From NCBI GenBank assembly GCA_018257865.1, contig JAEUBA010000007.1:124001-188000 (forward strand): a DNA stretch of 64,000 nucleotides. Direction: 5' to 3'. Positions 10,218-21,130 of this stretch are shown here, in pieces. Position numbers and translations under genes: made by a program. The stretch's first letter is position 1. Each line of letters begins with the position of its first letter. Source of the DNA: Stereocaulon alpinum. Lineage: Eukaryota > Ascomycota > Lecanoromycetes > Lecanorales > Stereocaulaceae. The notes beneath the pieces are model-generated. The model saw only the letters and a list, made by a program, of their open reading frames with translations, was not told the origin of the DNA and did no database searches.

Positions 10218-12075
10218 ATGCACTGCCACTCCGTTGCTGGTCCAGCGGTTGTAGTGGCATTTCACCTCCTTCTCAGAATCACCAACGCGCAGGCTTGCGC
10301 TGCGGGTACAGCGCAGGAGATTAATGGCAATTGGTATTGTTCTGAGGTTGATGCTATTAGTTATGCGAATTTTCCAGGGACGGGGTATTATAATAAGGTT
10401 ACGGATATGGATGAGGTATGTGTGTTTACTTGTCATGTTATTGCCTCTTTGGGACATGGTTGGGCGTCGGTACGATGTTTTTTGGGACTGCATTACACTC
10501 AATTACGCAAAGTCCTGCATCAGGCGAGGAGTTGCTGACTGGAGAACTTGGACAGAGTACGGGCGAGTGCACTACTGAGCGGTACAATTACAACGGCAGT
10601 TTAAGTCCACTGGACGAAGAGGTTGGTACTCAGGAATCCTAGGGATTGTAGGGTGAGTGCGCTGATTACAAAATTTCTGCAGCTCTCAATACATATCCGT
10701 GGCCCAACCTGGCTCAAACAAGTCGCCGTCTACACGCTCGACACCAGCTCCCCTAACAAACGAAACAAAAAGCGAAGTACCCATGATCATCGACGAGGCG
10801 GAGGACATCAATACCTCCACAAACGCCACGGCGAAGTGGAGGAAGTTCGGGAGCATGCGCATGAGCACAAGCACAAGAAGGCGAAGCGCTCTGTTGGTCA
10901 AATGGTCTCAGCTACTATTGATGGCCAGGTTGTGAGTTGGACGAATGTTTATGCTGGACCTGGTTTTTCTACTGGAGTCCCTGCGCCTGTTGCTGCGCTG
11001 GAGTATGATGCGAATGAGTCGACGCCGGATGCAACAGCGTACGAGTCTTTTGAGGAGGTTGTTACTATTTCGACTACCATTACCTTGTCGGGCGCGATGG
11101 GGCCTAGCACTACAGTCTCGGATGTGGTGGTTTCGAGCTTGGTAGCTACCAGCGTCGTCCCTTCAAGCGCCGTGGCTTCGAGTACGGAGGCGCCTACCCC
11201 AGCGGCTTCTAGTTCAACAACTTCTACACCAACAAGCAGTGGGAGCTGGACGCGTCAGGCTTACTACAACGCCGCGGATGGCACATCGCAGGGCATCACG
11301 TTCCTCAATCACTTCGGGGGGGAGAACGGGGTTCCTGGAACGAGTGCTGGAGGACCAGCGTAAGTGCATATAATATTTCGCCTACAGATCTGGACGCTGA
11401 CCTGGGGACAAGCTTTGGCACCTCGCTCTCGTACGCCTCTTCAGATGGCCAGTCCGGCGCTGCTTCGTCCCAAGTTCTGGCTGATGACCTGATCGAGGAC
11501 GATGTGGAGGTAATCCTGTTGTCGGACAAGAGCTGCGACGACGGCGGTTGTGGGTATACGCGTCCTGGTGGTGTGGCATACCGTAAGTCGTCATTCTCCA
11601 CTCTCGCCGTTTCCCCTGGGAAGCTAATCCCATCTCAGACGGTTTCCCCGGCTCTTACAAACTCTTCCTCCTCGAATTCTCAATGCCGTCGACCAACAAA
11701 ACCGGCTTCAACGCTGACATGCCCGCAATCTGGCTCATGAACGCCCAGATCCCACTAACAAGCCAATACGGCGAGAACCCAGACTGCAGCTGCTGGACCT
11801 CTGGCTGTGGCGAATTCGATCTCTTCGAGATCCTTGACTCGGGGAATTTCAGGTGTAAGAGTACGCTGCATATGGCGCCTGCTGGGGGGTCTAGTGATTG
11901 GTTTCAGAGACCTATGGGGGGTAGTGTTACAGCTGCTGTTGTTTTTCATGGGAGTAGTGAGGTGGTTTCTATTAGGGTGTTGGAGCAGGGGCAAGCGTTT
12001 GAGGAGAGTTTGGAGGGTAGTGTTGTGGATGGGTGGGTGGAGGAGCGTTCTAGTTTGTTTGATATGGCGAGTTGA
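10218..12075 (+). CDS. TOS1: Cell-wall glycosidase TOS1 (DUF2403-DUF2401)
   Basis: Five exons: 10218-10415, 10556-10621, 10683-11359, 11413-11582 and 11639-12075; 515 residues with all phases consistent. A signal peptide precedes the DUF2403-type N-domain (CAAGTAQEINGNWYC, then YYNKVTDMDE, then LSPLDEELSIHIRGP). The middle has a His/Lys-rich stretch ending in KR, then VSATIDGQVVSWTNVYAGP, and a Ser/Thr/Pro-rich linker. The DUF2401 domain follows: QGITFLNHFGG, TSLSYASSDGQSG, CGYTRPGGVAYHGFPGSYK, FNADMPAIWLMNAQIP, CSCWTSGCGEFDLFE. TOS1 is an abundant wall protein of ascomycetes, predicted to be a glucan-modifying enzyme. The exon 2 donor (GTTGGT) is weak but gives the family-perfect joint DEE|LSIHIRGP. 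Acceptor 11412 was chosen over 11389 because only it keeps the frame. Confidence 0.9.
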
Positions 12076-12982
12076 GGATTAGGCTTACATACTAGCGCAG
12101 CAGTATTGCTCCATTGCTTGCGAGGGTTGGGTAGAACGACTGATGTCAAGGTTAAGCATTGTCGTGGTACAGTTGCATGCATAAAGTATTGTCCATAGAA
12201 CTCGGAATTAATACTAATCCTCCAAAACCCCAGTCTTGCCCCAATCGAAACGATACCGTGGAGTCTATAGCTCGTAGCCCTTCCTTTAGAGACGTCCACC
12301 TCTAAGTCTATCACTGAGTCATCCCTTCCCCGTCCCTCAAAAGCTCCTTTCCAGACCCAAGCCTTGCCCAAACCATAGCACACACACAAGAGCAATACCT
12401 GACCTACTATAACCTACACCCGCTTACCGTAGAAGGGCTCACCGCCCCTCGACCTAACCAACCAGCCAATCAGCCGGCCAGCCTAGTAACCTTACTTACC
12501 GCCCGAATCTTGATCATCATGGGCTCAGTTTCGGTTCCAGGGCCTGACTAGGGCCGTGTCAGGGGTGCAAGTAGACAGCGAAAAATCACAGAAGTTCATA
12601 GCTTAATGGGAGGAATGCCTTTGTATGGAGGATGGGAGATGTGGGGGATTGTAATTTTGTATGTCCGTGTAAGGTAGCTGAGCGGGATTCTGGATGCGGA
12701 GTGGGAGTGAGGTGGACGGGTGCTTTGGGGAGTGGAGCGTGTTTGGGGTGAGGGGTTTTTAGGGTTGGGGTTGGAGTCCTGCTGCTCCTCAACTCCTGTT
12801 GCCCATCCTTGGATCTTTCGACTGCTCTCTTGACTCTGTTTTACTCTCCTCCCGTCGGAACAGGATACATCTTCAGGCATTGCTCTGATTAAGTTGGCGC
12901 CATAAGAGTGCGCGCGCGAACCGTGACTTTTCCTGCAGTCATGGAAGCTTTTGCCGCCGACAACGTCCGAAGATAGTATTCC
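12076..12982. other. Convergent intergenic region
   Basis: Between TOS1 (plus) and the HET gene (minus). A Pro/Thr/Ser-rich minus-strand open frame at 12880-12586 reflects a G-rich plus strand and has no motif, so I reject it as a gene. The region probably holds the two 3' ends. Confidence 0.4.
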
Positions 12983-14803
12983 TCAGTCTATCAGGAATTC
13001 TTGGGGTTGTTCTTCGCTACACATTTCAAGCGCTTCACCATACATTAGTCCGTGTACATATGACTCGCCGATCAGCTCGTGGATCTTCTCGTCATAGGCT
13101 CTGGGCCTTAGAATGAGCGGCGTTGGTACGTTGTATAGCACACAGATCAGATCGCCGACTCTTGCGTGATCGGGAACAAGGCCGATTCTACCGCCTTCTG
13201 TAGAAACGAAGCTACGGCAGTGCGTTGCTTCACGGACGGCTGATTCATAATCGGCCATATCGCACATCCCCATAGCAGTCCAGCCGAGTGATGGCAAGCT
13301 CCGACCATCCTCGCTGGGAGACTGGAGCCCATGCACCGATAAATATCGGAGTAGGAGTAGAAGCCGATGATATTCGCGGCGCCGATCGACAACACATGCT
13401 TGGCCCAAGATCCTGTTGGCAATGAGAGTACGCCAGTGGCCCTCCGGGACTGTGTGCGGTTCCTGATATACCGCTTGAGACAGCTTTAGACAGGACCCTT
13501 CCCAAGCTAGATCTTGGAGGGCTGCCCTTTTTGCGTGCTGACTGTCTTCGCCACGATAGCCATGCCATCCAGACGGTACTTTGTTCAGAATTCTATCGAG
13601 TAGGAAACCCTGCGTTTTGATCATGTTCGAGTTTGGAATACAAGTAATGTGACATGTTGTGTTCGTATCCTTGGCTTTGAAGCCTGCATGATAATTTGTG
13701 GTATCAGCGGACAGACCAAGAAAGTAGAATCTTGCCGGCGCATCGAAATTCGGGCACCAAGATGGCAATTCGTCAGTTGTAGGTCTAATACATGCGAATA
13801 ACAATATCATTTGACCTCCGCCACGCTGTACTTCCCACTTAGCATAGTTCAAATACACCGCTGCCGGAGATAAATCATATCTAACGGGCACGTTTTCTTG
13901 CACCTCAACACCTGCTAGGCCGATCAGAGCATAGAGCCTGTCTCTGGGTTCTGTGCACTCTCGTCCACTGCTACTAAGCAAAAGCATTGACAAATCTATG
14001 GTATGATCTTGAGACCGCGCGCGTTTTCTTTTCATATCTTGAATGATGTCAAGCGATGCAATACCTTGGCCGTATTGCGCATTATTGCGAGAGCCTAGAA
14101 GTGATAGTAGGCCTCTTGACAGAATGACTTTGCCGAGATCCAGCAAGTAGTCGAAGTCCATTACGTTTCCGCCGCAAACAATGTCAATATCTCGAGCTAG
14201 GACAGCCTCTTGCAGCACCCATAAGCGAGAGAACCATGGCCGATCGAAGAGTTGGCCAAGGCCATCCCAGATGGGCGATCGCCATTCTGGCAATCCATAT
14301 TCACACAGTGTACGCTTTTCAGGCGCAATCTTTCCACGAACACCGAGGAGAGTTGTTAGAAGAGCACTTGATGCTTCCAGCGCTTGTTCAATTTGTATGT
14401 TAGATTCACCAAGCCATACGATCACTTTAGAGGCAGCGGCATAGATAGTGCCCATCAAGGGAACCTGTGCTTCCTTGTCCCGTGGGTCCTCTTGATCGAT
14501 ACAGAGACCGTCGATCCAGATTAAGTACGAAACTGATTTGGCATGAATATTCAAACACTGCAGAGCTCTTTCAACGTTAATGGTGACTTTTAGAATTGAA
14601 CCGTCACTGCAGGAGAGAGCTCGATCTCGCGACTGACCATCCCAGGTATATGATAGCGCCGAGAACGGAGGATGACCGTATAGTGGACTATGGCGGATTG
14701 CATAGATTGGTTTGCTCTCCTTAAATGAAACGCAAAGAAGACGAATGTGTTTGTGAGCAAGTGGCGCATACGAGTACGGCCTCCATCCATTGCTGGACGC
14801 CAT
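12983..14803 (-). CDS. HET-domain (heterokaryon incompatibility) protein
   Basis: A single exon of 606 residues from the ATG at 14803. An in-frame ATG 31 codons upstream (14896) would add a hydrophobic stretch not usual for the family. The HET domain covers about residues 45-190, with its three signature blocks: PFSALSYTWDG (about 46-56), YLIWIDGLCIDQEDPRDKEAQ (about 93-113) and the following IYAAASKVIVWLGES. The rest is the variable C-terminal part common in these proteins, including a conserved REC...PRDRLYALIGLAG block. HET proteins trigger regulated cell death on encountering non-self partners in filamentous ascomycetes; the partner of this one is not evident. No NACHT, TPR or ankyrin module is attached. 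It is divergent from PEX13, with 466 bp between the starts. Confidence 0.9.
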   Translation of the reverse strand: MASSNGWRPYSYAPLAHKHIRLLCVSFKESKPIYAIRHSPLYGHPPFSALSYTWDGQSRDRALSCSDGSILKVTINVERALQCLNIHAKSVSYLIWIDGLCIDQEDPRDKEAQVPLMGTIYAAASKVIVWLGESNIQIEQALEASSALLTTLLGVRGKIAPEKRTLCEYGLPEWRSPIWDGLGQLFDRPWFSRLWVLQEAVLARDIDIVCGGNVMDFDYLLDLGKVILSRGLLSLLGSRNNAQYGQGIASLDIIQDMKRKRARSQDHTIDLSMLLLSSSGRECTEPRDRLYALIGLAGVEVQENVPVRYDLSPAAVYLNYAKWEVQRGGGQMILLFACIRPTTDELPSWCPNFDAPARFYFLGLSADTTNYHAGFKAKDTNTTCHITCIPNSNMIKTQGFLLDRILNKVPSGWHGYRGEDSQHAKRAALQDLAWEGSCLKLSQAVYQEPHTVPEGHWRTLIANRILGQACVVDRRREYHRLLLLLRYLSVHGLQSPSEDGRSLPSLGWTAMGMCDMADYESAVREATHCRSFVSTEGGRIGLVPDHARVGDLICVLYNVPTPLILRPRAYDEKIHELIGESYVHGLMYGEALEMCSEEQPQEFLID

Positions 14804-15269
14804 TAAAACCTTAGAAGTCGAGGAAGTGAAGAAAAGGTACAAGATACAGAATACAAAGAAGCGTGGGAGGCAGGCTCCAGGCTGGGTTTCTGTCATGACT
14901 CCCGAGCCGGAGCCATGGCCGCCGTCAACCGAGCGAGCCGAGGTTGTTTCCCCATCTCTACGCCAGCCACAAACCTTTGAGCACCTCGACGTTAAAGGTC
15001 TATATGAAAGAAAAGCTTACAATTCAATTATATTCTGGCCATATAACAACTCACGACCTCGTCACATTGATTCGAGTGTCCCAACAAATCACTTGTCAAG
15101 CGCGTGTTGATGCAGTGAAGGACCAGAACAAAAGAAACGTCCCCGCACGTCATTCAACGCCAGTCATGTCAGCTTAGTGCACAGCGACCGGCACTTGATT
15201 TCTTCGTAATTACGCGATCCAGAGTGCTTCGATTACTTGCTAGATAAGTAGGAGAGGTATATCCCCAGC
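14804..15269. other. Divergent promoter region (HET gene / PEX13)
   Basis: 466 bp between the two start codons. I see no gene or motif beyond ordinary promoter composition. Confidence 0.4.
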
Positions 15270-16830
15270 ATGGCGGCAGCGGTATCACCGCCGAAGCCCT
15301 GGGAGAGGGCAAACGGAACCAGTAGGTGTCCTGGTAAGACTTCATCATGGGACAGCTACAACCATGAAGCAGCAAGCCGCCAGCTAACGCTTTCTCAATC
15401 AAAAGCCATCTCTGGCGCCTCACCAATGCCAACCAGCAATCCCCATACCTCTTCCGCCGCCAACACAACATCAACAACATCCTCCTCAGAACCGCCCGCC
15501 CTCCCCTCCAAACCCTCCTCACTAACCACCGTCGCAAATCGAAATGCCTCAAACTATTCTCCTTACAATCAAAACCGCTACGGAAACTCGTCATACTCCG
15601 GCATAGGTGGGATAGGCGGTATGGGTGGCTACTCGTCGCCGTACTCACGCTTTGGTGGTATGGGCAATTCGATGTACGGCGGCATGGGAGGCTACGGTAG
15701 CGGCTATGGCTCCATGTATGGTGGTATGGGTGGAATGGGAGGCATGTATGGCGGTATGGGACAGCCGGGCATGATGGGTAATGGAGACCCGAATGACCCA
15801 AACAGCTTGACGAACTCGTTCAGTCAGAGCACGCAGGCTACGTTTCAGGTTATCGAGAGCCTGGTCGGTGCATTTGGAGGTGTTGCACAGATGTTGGAGA
15901 GTACTTACATGGCTACTCATTCGAGTTTCTTCGGTATGTACATTTACCTCACCTTACCTTTCCCTTCGTCTCTAATAGGCTGGGCAAGCATACTAACGAG
16001 AGAAAACAGCAATGATATCAGTAGCAGAGCAATTCTCCAACCTCCGCACAACCCTCGGTTCTATCCTCGGCATCTTCACCCTCCTCCGCTACTTCCGCAC
16101 CCTTTTCGCAAAACTAACAGGCCGCCCACCCCCTGCCGACGCAACATCCCTAACCCCCTCCGCATTCGCCTCCTTCCAAGGCCTCTCTCCCTCATCCTCC
16201 CTCCCAGACGGCAAACCCACCCCCTCACGAAAACCCTTCCTAATCTTCCTAGCCGCAGTAGTCGGCCTCCCCTACCTAATGACAAAACTAATCCGCTCCC
16301 TCGCCCGCCAAAACGAACAAAACCAATATAACCCGGACGGCCGCTTAATCCTCGGTCCAGATGGCCAACCCTTACCAGACCAACAACCCCACCAACCAAT
16401 CGACCCCTCAAAACTCGACTTCTGCCGCCTCCTCTACGACTACACCCCCGAAAGCACAACACAGGGCCACCCCCCCACCCCAGGAATCGACCTCGAAGTC
16501 AAAAAAGGCGACCTAGTAGCCGTCCTCTCAAAATCCGACCCCATGGGCAACGCAAGCGAATGGTGGCGCTGCAGAGCGCGCGATGGACGCGTCGGGTATC
16601 TACCTGGCGTCTACCTCGAAGCGATCAAGAGGAAGCCGCAGGCACAGCAGATCGAGGATGGAGGGAGGGTTAATACGATGAGTAGTCTTGTTGGAGGAGG
16701 GGGGAGTGAGGAGGGGAGCAGGGCGAATAGTTTGAAGGTTGAGGTTAAGGCTGCTGCGGGGCCGAGGGTTGAGGGGAAGGTGGGGGATATTAGTGCTGAG
16801 AGCTTTCAGAAGAGTCAGTTTTATAATTAG
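15270..16830 (+). CDS. PEX13: Peroxisomal docking protein Pex13
   Basis: Three exons, 15270-15321, 15406-15933 and 16010-16830, give 466 residues. Introns are 84 bp (donor GTAGGT, branch GCTAAC) and 76 bp (donor GTATGT, branch ACTAAC). The start MAAAVSPPKPWERAN is the classic Pex13 N-terminus. A Ser/Thr-rich part and then a Gly/Met/Tyr-rich segment (repeated YGGMGG) follow. The membrane region contains FRTLFAKLTGRPPP and a hydrophobic span FLIFLAAVVGLPYLMTKLI (about 266-287). The C-terminal SH3 domain runs from about 326 to 400: CRLLYDYTPES, VKKGDLVAVLSK, EWWRCRARDGRVGYLPGVYL. Pex13 forms the docking complex with Pex14 and Pex17 for Pex5-mediated import of matrix proteins. The exon 3 sense strand shifts from C-rich to G-rich near 16630. 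Confidence 0.95.
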
Positions 16831-19249
16831 GGGATTGTATAGTGGGGGAAAAAGTTGGGGGATGGGAGGTCGTATAAATGTGGAGAGGGAATATAAGGTT
16901 CTTGGGATGTATGTAGCTTGGGCTTTGGGTAGAAGCTCTATATGGGCTCTGAATCGAGCATTCTTGTTACAAGAACATTGACTTCATGCTACATTCATAA
17001 TCTCACAAGTGTACTCTCATATCAAGTACAACACGACATATGTCCCACCAAACCACCCCTCTGCACTAAAACTGCCATACTCAGCTCACTTGGCGCCCCT
17101 TTTTCCACCCATCACAGCTCAAGCTCCAATTTTCCCTCCTATCCACGTATCTGATCAAGCTCCAACAGTGCACTTCCTAGTTCTCTATAACCCAATGTTC
17201 TACCCCAAATCGTAGCCTCATTCGTTCACAACGTGATGTAAACAGCAGCCCCAGAGCGTGAAGCTGAGAACACATTGACACTATGAACATGTGAGCACCG
17301 TAGCAACTAGTCCAAAATCATTCGTGGAAGATAAGTCCAGATGGTAACGAGCATATCCCATGGCACATGTCCAGTTCAGAATTGACAGAGAGGTTTAGAC
17401 AAATCAGCGCGTTCATAGCTGGGATACTAAGCTGACATACAACAGCCACTTAGCGCGATGAGGGCCCTCGTAATCTGGAGCATGTCATGTATTGAGAAAG
17501 TTGCGTCCTACTGTGTCTTTTCGAAGGATTTGATTTCATAGAGCCCTGGGCGCGCCTCAGTCAAGTTTGCAGCTTACAAGTAGCCGTCCATCAATGCCTG
17601 CGGTGTGGGAAAGCTGGTTGCTGGATTATTGTGACGTACTGCCAATTGTAGTAAACGCTTCATTGGGGTGTAGTGCCGTGTCCAGATGCTAAAGGTATTG
17701 AGATTCTTAGACTGTGCTTTCCTAAATGGAAGTCACGTCCGAGAGGACGACAGCGCTTCAGAGCAAGCCGGGATAATTTTCGAGGTCATCATTTCGAGGT
17801 GGCGCCTAGAGACGACGGCAGTATCTGGGTCATGTTGCTGGGTAGAGGAACACTCGCAACGCCGATATGAAATCGCCCTTCGCAAGTACCAACCCTTGTC
17901 CTCCCCTATGGTTTTGTTTGGCTTATTGCCAGTCTCTTGAACTGAACGTCACTTGCCCATACCATAGTCGTGGAAATTTTTCAAGAAGAAGCCTCGCATC
18001 GAATCTTGTCGCATGAGATCAATTCAGGTGTATGAGGGTTGCCTTACTGTGGCTTACTGTGGTAAACTGGAGCCTTAGAAGGTTTGTCTGGCACGTAACA
18101 GGTAGTGGCTGTCAATCTCAGGTGGAGTGGTAGATGGACATGGTGATTCTTCCACGGAGATGTGGGTAGTAAGCCAGGCTACCACATGCTCATACCTTAC
18201 AAAGTGGCAGAATTCACGCAGCGTACCACTTCGGCCCCTTGATCACGAATGCAGTCTTGAGCATCTATCTTGAGGCAGATGTCCACTAGCGTAGCCAGTA
18301 CCATCGTTGAAACTGGATAAATCGACGGTGGATGCTGGAACTTGGCTTGTATTTTCGTGCTGACCTGCGACTGAAGATTGAAAGGACTCTGCAAACAGGT
18401 CTTACCGGACATTTTGCGCAAACCCCGCTCCAGTTGTCATATCGAATATAATCAAGTCGTTCTTGGGCGCCATCACACAGTTTAGCGTTGGTAGCCTCAG
18501 GGCTCCCATGTGCAGCTTCGTAACTTACGAACTACAATAGCCTAGTAGTTGGAAGATCAATCTGGTAAACACATCACCCACAAAACGCTGTAGGGAATTC
18601 CTCATTTGCAGACGTGATATTGCAGTCGTTTACAGGATGTGAAGGATATGAGTTAGCCGAAGAAATTTTCTCGACTTATGTGGTAGAATCATGGGCGGTC
18701 GTGTACGCCATTTCTCCGCCATGGGTTCAAGTCAAGTTGAGGATGCATGGGAACTTCCAGTCGGAAGGATAGAAATCTTGTTGAGGATGCAGCTGCACTA
18801 GTGTATGCACGCCGCCCACTTAGGCAAGCAGCGCAAAATCTTGCGTTGGTCAAGGCGCCAACATTGCCAGGACATGACACCACAGTCCCATCGTCAAGCT
18901 CGGACGTTGTCGTTGCTACATGAACTGATTAAATGAACAATATCAAGCTTCTCGGTTGGTTCAACCTACTTGAACTAACACAGTATTTGCAAGCCGTCTC
19001 TAAGCCATGGTCCTGGCATGCAATATCAGCCACGCATGGCTTACCATCTAAGGGTGCTGTCAAAGTCTTGCTGGACAGCCGAATCATTCTGCTCCTTCAT
19101 GTGTCCGGCGAGGTGGATGCCCTGCTGTTGGGACTGAGGCATTCAAAAATAGCTTTGTATGATGCCATGAGATATCATGCTCTTGTTCTTGATGGTGAGA
19201 CCAAATAGTTATCGTCGTTAGTCTGCGTTAGTCCGCGTTAGTCCGCAGG
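16831..19249. other. 2.4-kb gene-poor region
   Basis: No gene I can support. Open frames at 17673-17940, 18933-19208 (plus) and 18421-18197, 18883-18689 (minus) are under 92 codons, without motifs or paired splice signals. Directly before the ATG6 stop, at about 19209-19247, a decamer-like unit (GTTAGTCYGC) is repeated three times. Confidence 0.4.
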
Positions 19250-20933
19250 TCACCCAGCTCTTCTCCTCTCGTCACCAGCCACATTACTTGCATGTGCCAG
19301 CAGAAACTTGCAGCAGGTCAGCGCATATTTACAGGCTCGAGTCCATGCCTCATCTGAGCTGACCCCCAATTTGATACTTTCGTCTCCTATTCTATCTTTC
19401 CTTATCATATAGGGTAGCTTGAGGCCTCCAGTACCACTTGCAGGCGACGCTCGGCCTGCTCCACTGTCTGTTTTCGGCAATGCTGGAGAAGGGGAGCTGG
19501 GGTGAGGACATGTAGCATTGGCCGAGCTTGTTTCAACGAACTCACCCAATTGACGCAAGCATTCGAGGAAAGCGACCATTCCAGTATCGAGGCGGCGGTG
19601 GAGGATCATGCGGCCGAGAGGAAGGTCGCCTGAGGAGAACAGATCCAAGCTGGTCACTTTAGACTGCTGACGTTGTGTCATGTTTAGATCAGATGATGTA
19701 CTCTTACTGCCAGTATTCGACTGTTGGGAAGTGGAGGGTGACGTTTCTAACTTCTCAATCTTAGATGAGCTGCCCATTGGCTTGATCTTGTAACCTCGAA
19801 AATGAAAACCTAATTTTTCTGCTACTGTTGCAAGTAGTAACGCAGCCGTACCCCATGCAGCATTAATCTCGGACCAGTCTACATTCTGCGGAGGCGGGAG
19901 CCGACCAAGTCGTAGACCGTTGATTGTGCCAAAAAACCCATCATGGCCAATGCAAAATGTATCATTATAGACATTGGTGCGTTGAAGTCGCTCGAGCTGA
20001 CTAGCATCATGGTCATATGCTGCGTTGAGAGCGTCGCGGTCGTTCTGAAATGAAGAGAGCGTAAGAGCGAATGCGTTGCGGGAGCGCCAGAAGGCTTGCT
20101 CCTCATCGTCAAGTGCGAGCGCTTCGGCTTCCAAATTTGCAACTTCGTCGTCCAAGGCGGCTTTCTCCTTTTCAAGGGCAACTAGCTCGGAGAAAGCTTT
20201 AGTCTCTGTAGCTTTCGTTGTAGCGAGCAAAGACTGAGCTTTTAAGACTTCGGATGCAGTAGGTGTGGTGTTGTTGAGCGTCTTGAGGAAGCTGATGTAG
20301 GCGTCTCGTTCTTTGGTTGAGGCGGAAAGACGGTTCTGAATCTGCGAGAGAAGAAGTTCGGTACACTCGGCGCAGACGGGGTGGTCAATATCCGAATGCG
20401 AGGAGAGAACCTCAAAGAGCCGAGTACTAGACTCTATTTGGTGGGATAATGTCTGCTTTGGGTCACTGGGTGTGTCTCGAGATGTAGCATTTGCCTCTCT
20501 GGAGGCCTTCTTTGGCAGGACATCTTCTTGGCCATTTGTTGTATGCTGAGGCGAAACGACTTGCGAATCAGTAAGCATAACGAAGGACATGGCCGGGTTG
20601 TCTTTCAACCCGGCCTTCGTCGTCGCAGCCATTGCAGCTTGTGTCCCAAAAACTGGACGGGCAGCAGGAATAACCCGCTTAAAGACGGGAGAAGTGGCAT
20701 CTTGGGATACCTGATTGTAGAGGATTTTGCGCTCTTGAGGATACGGAAGCCGCGAGGTAGTGGTGGCCTGGTCGACTGAATGACCAGTGGAGCCTGGAGA
20801 GATGAGTATTGTATCTTCGCAAGAGCGAGGGCAGAAGCGGGTACGGACCCACCAAAAGATCAAAAGCTGCTGGGTTCAGATCCTGTAATGAGCTATCTAG
20901 CTTTAGAGGTGTACGGCATTTCTGACAATTCAT
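19250..20933 (-). CDS. ATG6: Autophagy protein Atg6/Beclin (Vps30)
   Basis: Two exons, 20933-20849 and 20793-19250, give 542 residues. The 55-bp intron has an unusual GTCCGT donor and acceptor CCAG, joining FDLLVG to STGHSVDQ in frame. The N-terminus MNCQKCRTPLKLDSSLQDLNPAAFDLL is typical and includes the CxxC pair. A BH3-like/linker region has NPAMSFVMLTDSQVV. A coiled coil runs at about 185-290 (rich in E/K/A/L). The C-terminal BARA domain has VYNDTFCIGHDGFFGTINGL, VDWSEINAAWGTAALLLATVAEK and FRGYKIKPMGSSSKIEKL. Atg6 is a subunit of both class III PI3-kinase complexes with Vps34 and Vps15, acting in autophagosome formation and endosomal sorting. Its start lies 197 bp from that of SCM3, transcribed the other way. 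Confidence 0.95.
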
Positions 20934-21130
20934 GACTTGCTGTTGTTGAGCTTGTACTGTGTATGGAGGGACAATAGTATTATACCTGAGTTGTGCAGAA
21001 GTTATGCCGATGACGCGTAACTTGGACGCGACTTCCGTAAGCTAACGGCGCCCACATGCTTCATCATTCCACTATGGAGCCAACAGACTAGCAAGCTTTC
21101 GATATAGATGGGACAGCTACGAAGTCAAGT
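20934..21130. promoter_or_regulatory. Bidirectional promoter of ATG6 and SCM3
   Basis: Only 197 bp separate the two start codons, so both promoters must be contained in it or overlap the opposite gene. No clear TATA or factor site could be assigned. Confidence 0.55.

Noticed and set aside
12586..12880. Pro/Thr/Ser-rich minus-strand frames
   Set aside because: They arise from a G-rich plus strand. Two overlapping frames are open at once, which points to composition rather than coding.
15169..15801. 210-codon minus-strand frame opposite PEX13
   Set aside because: Antisense of the Gly/Met/Tyr repeat region; composition-driven.
16076..16462. 128-codon Arg/Gly-rich minus-strand frame
   Set aside because: Shadow of the C-rich part of PEX13 exon 3.
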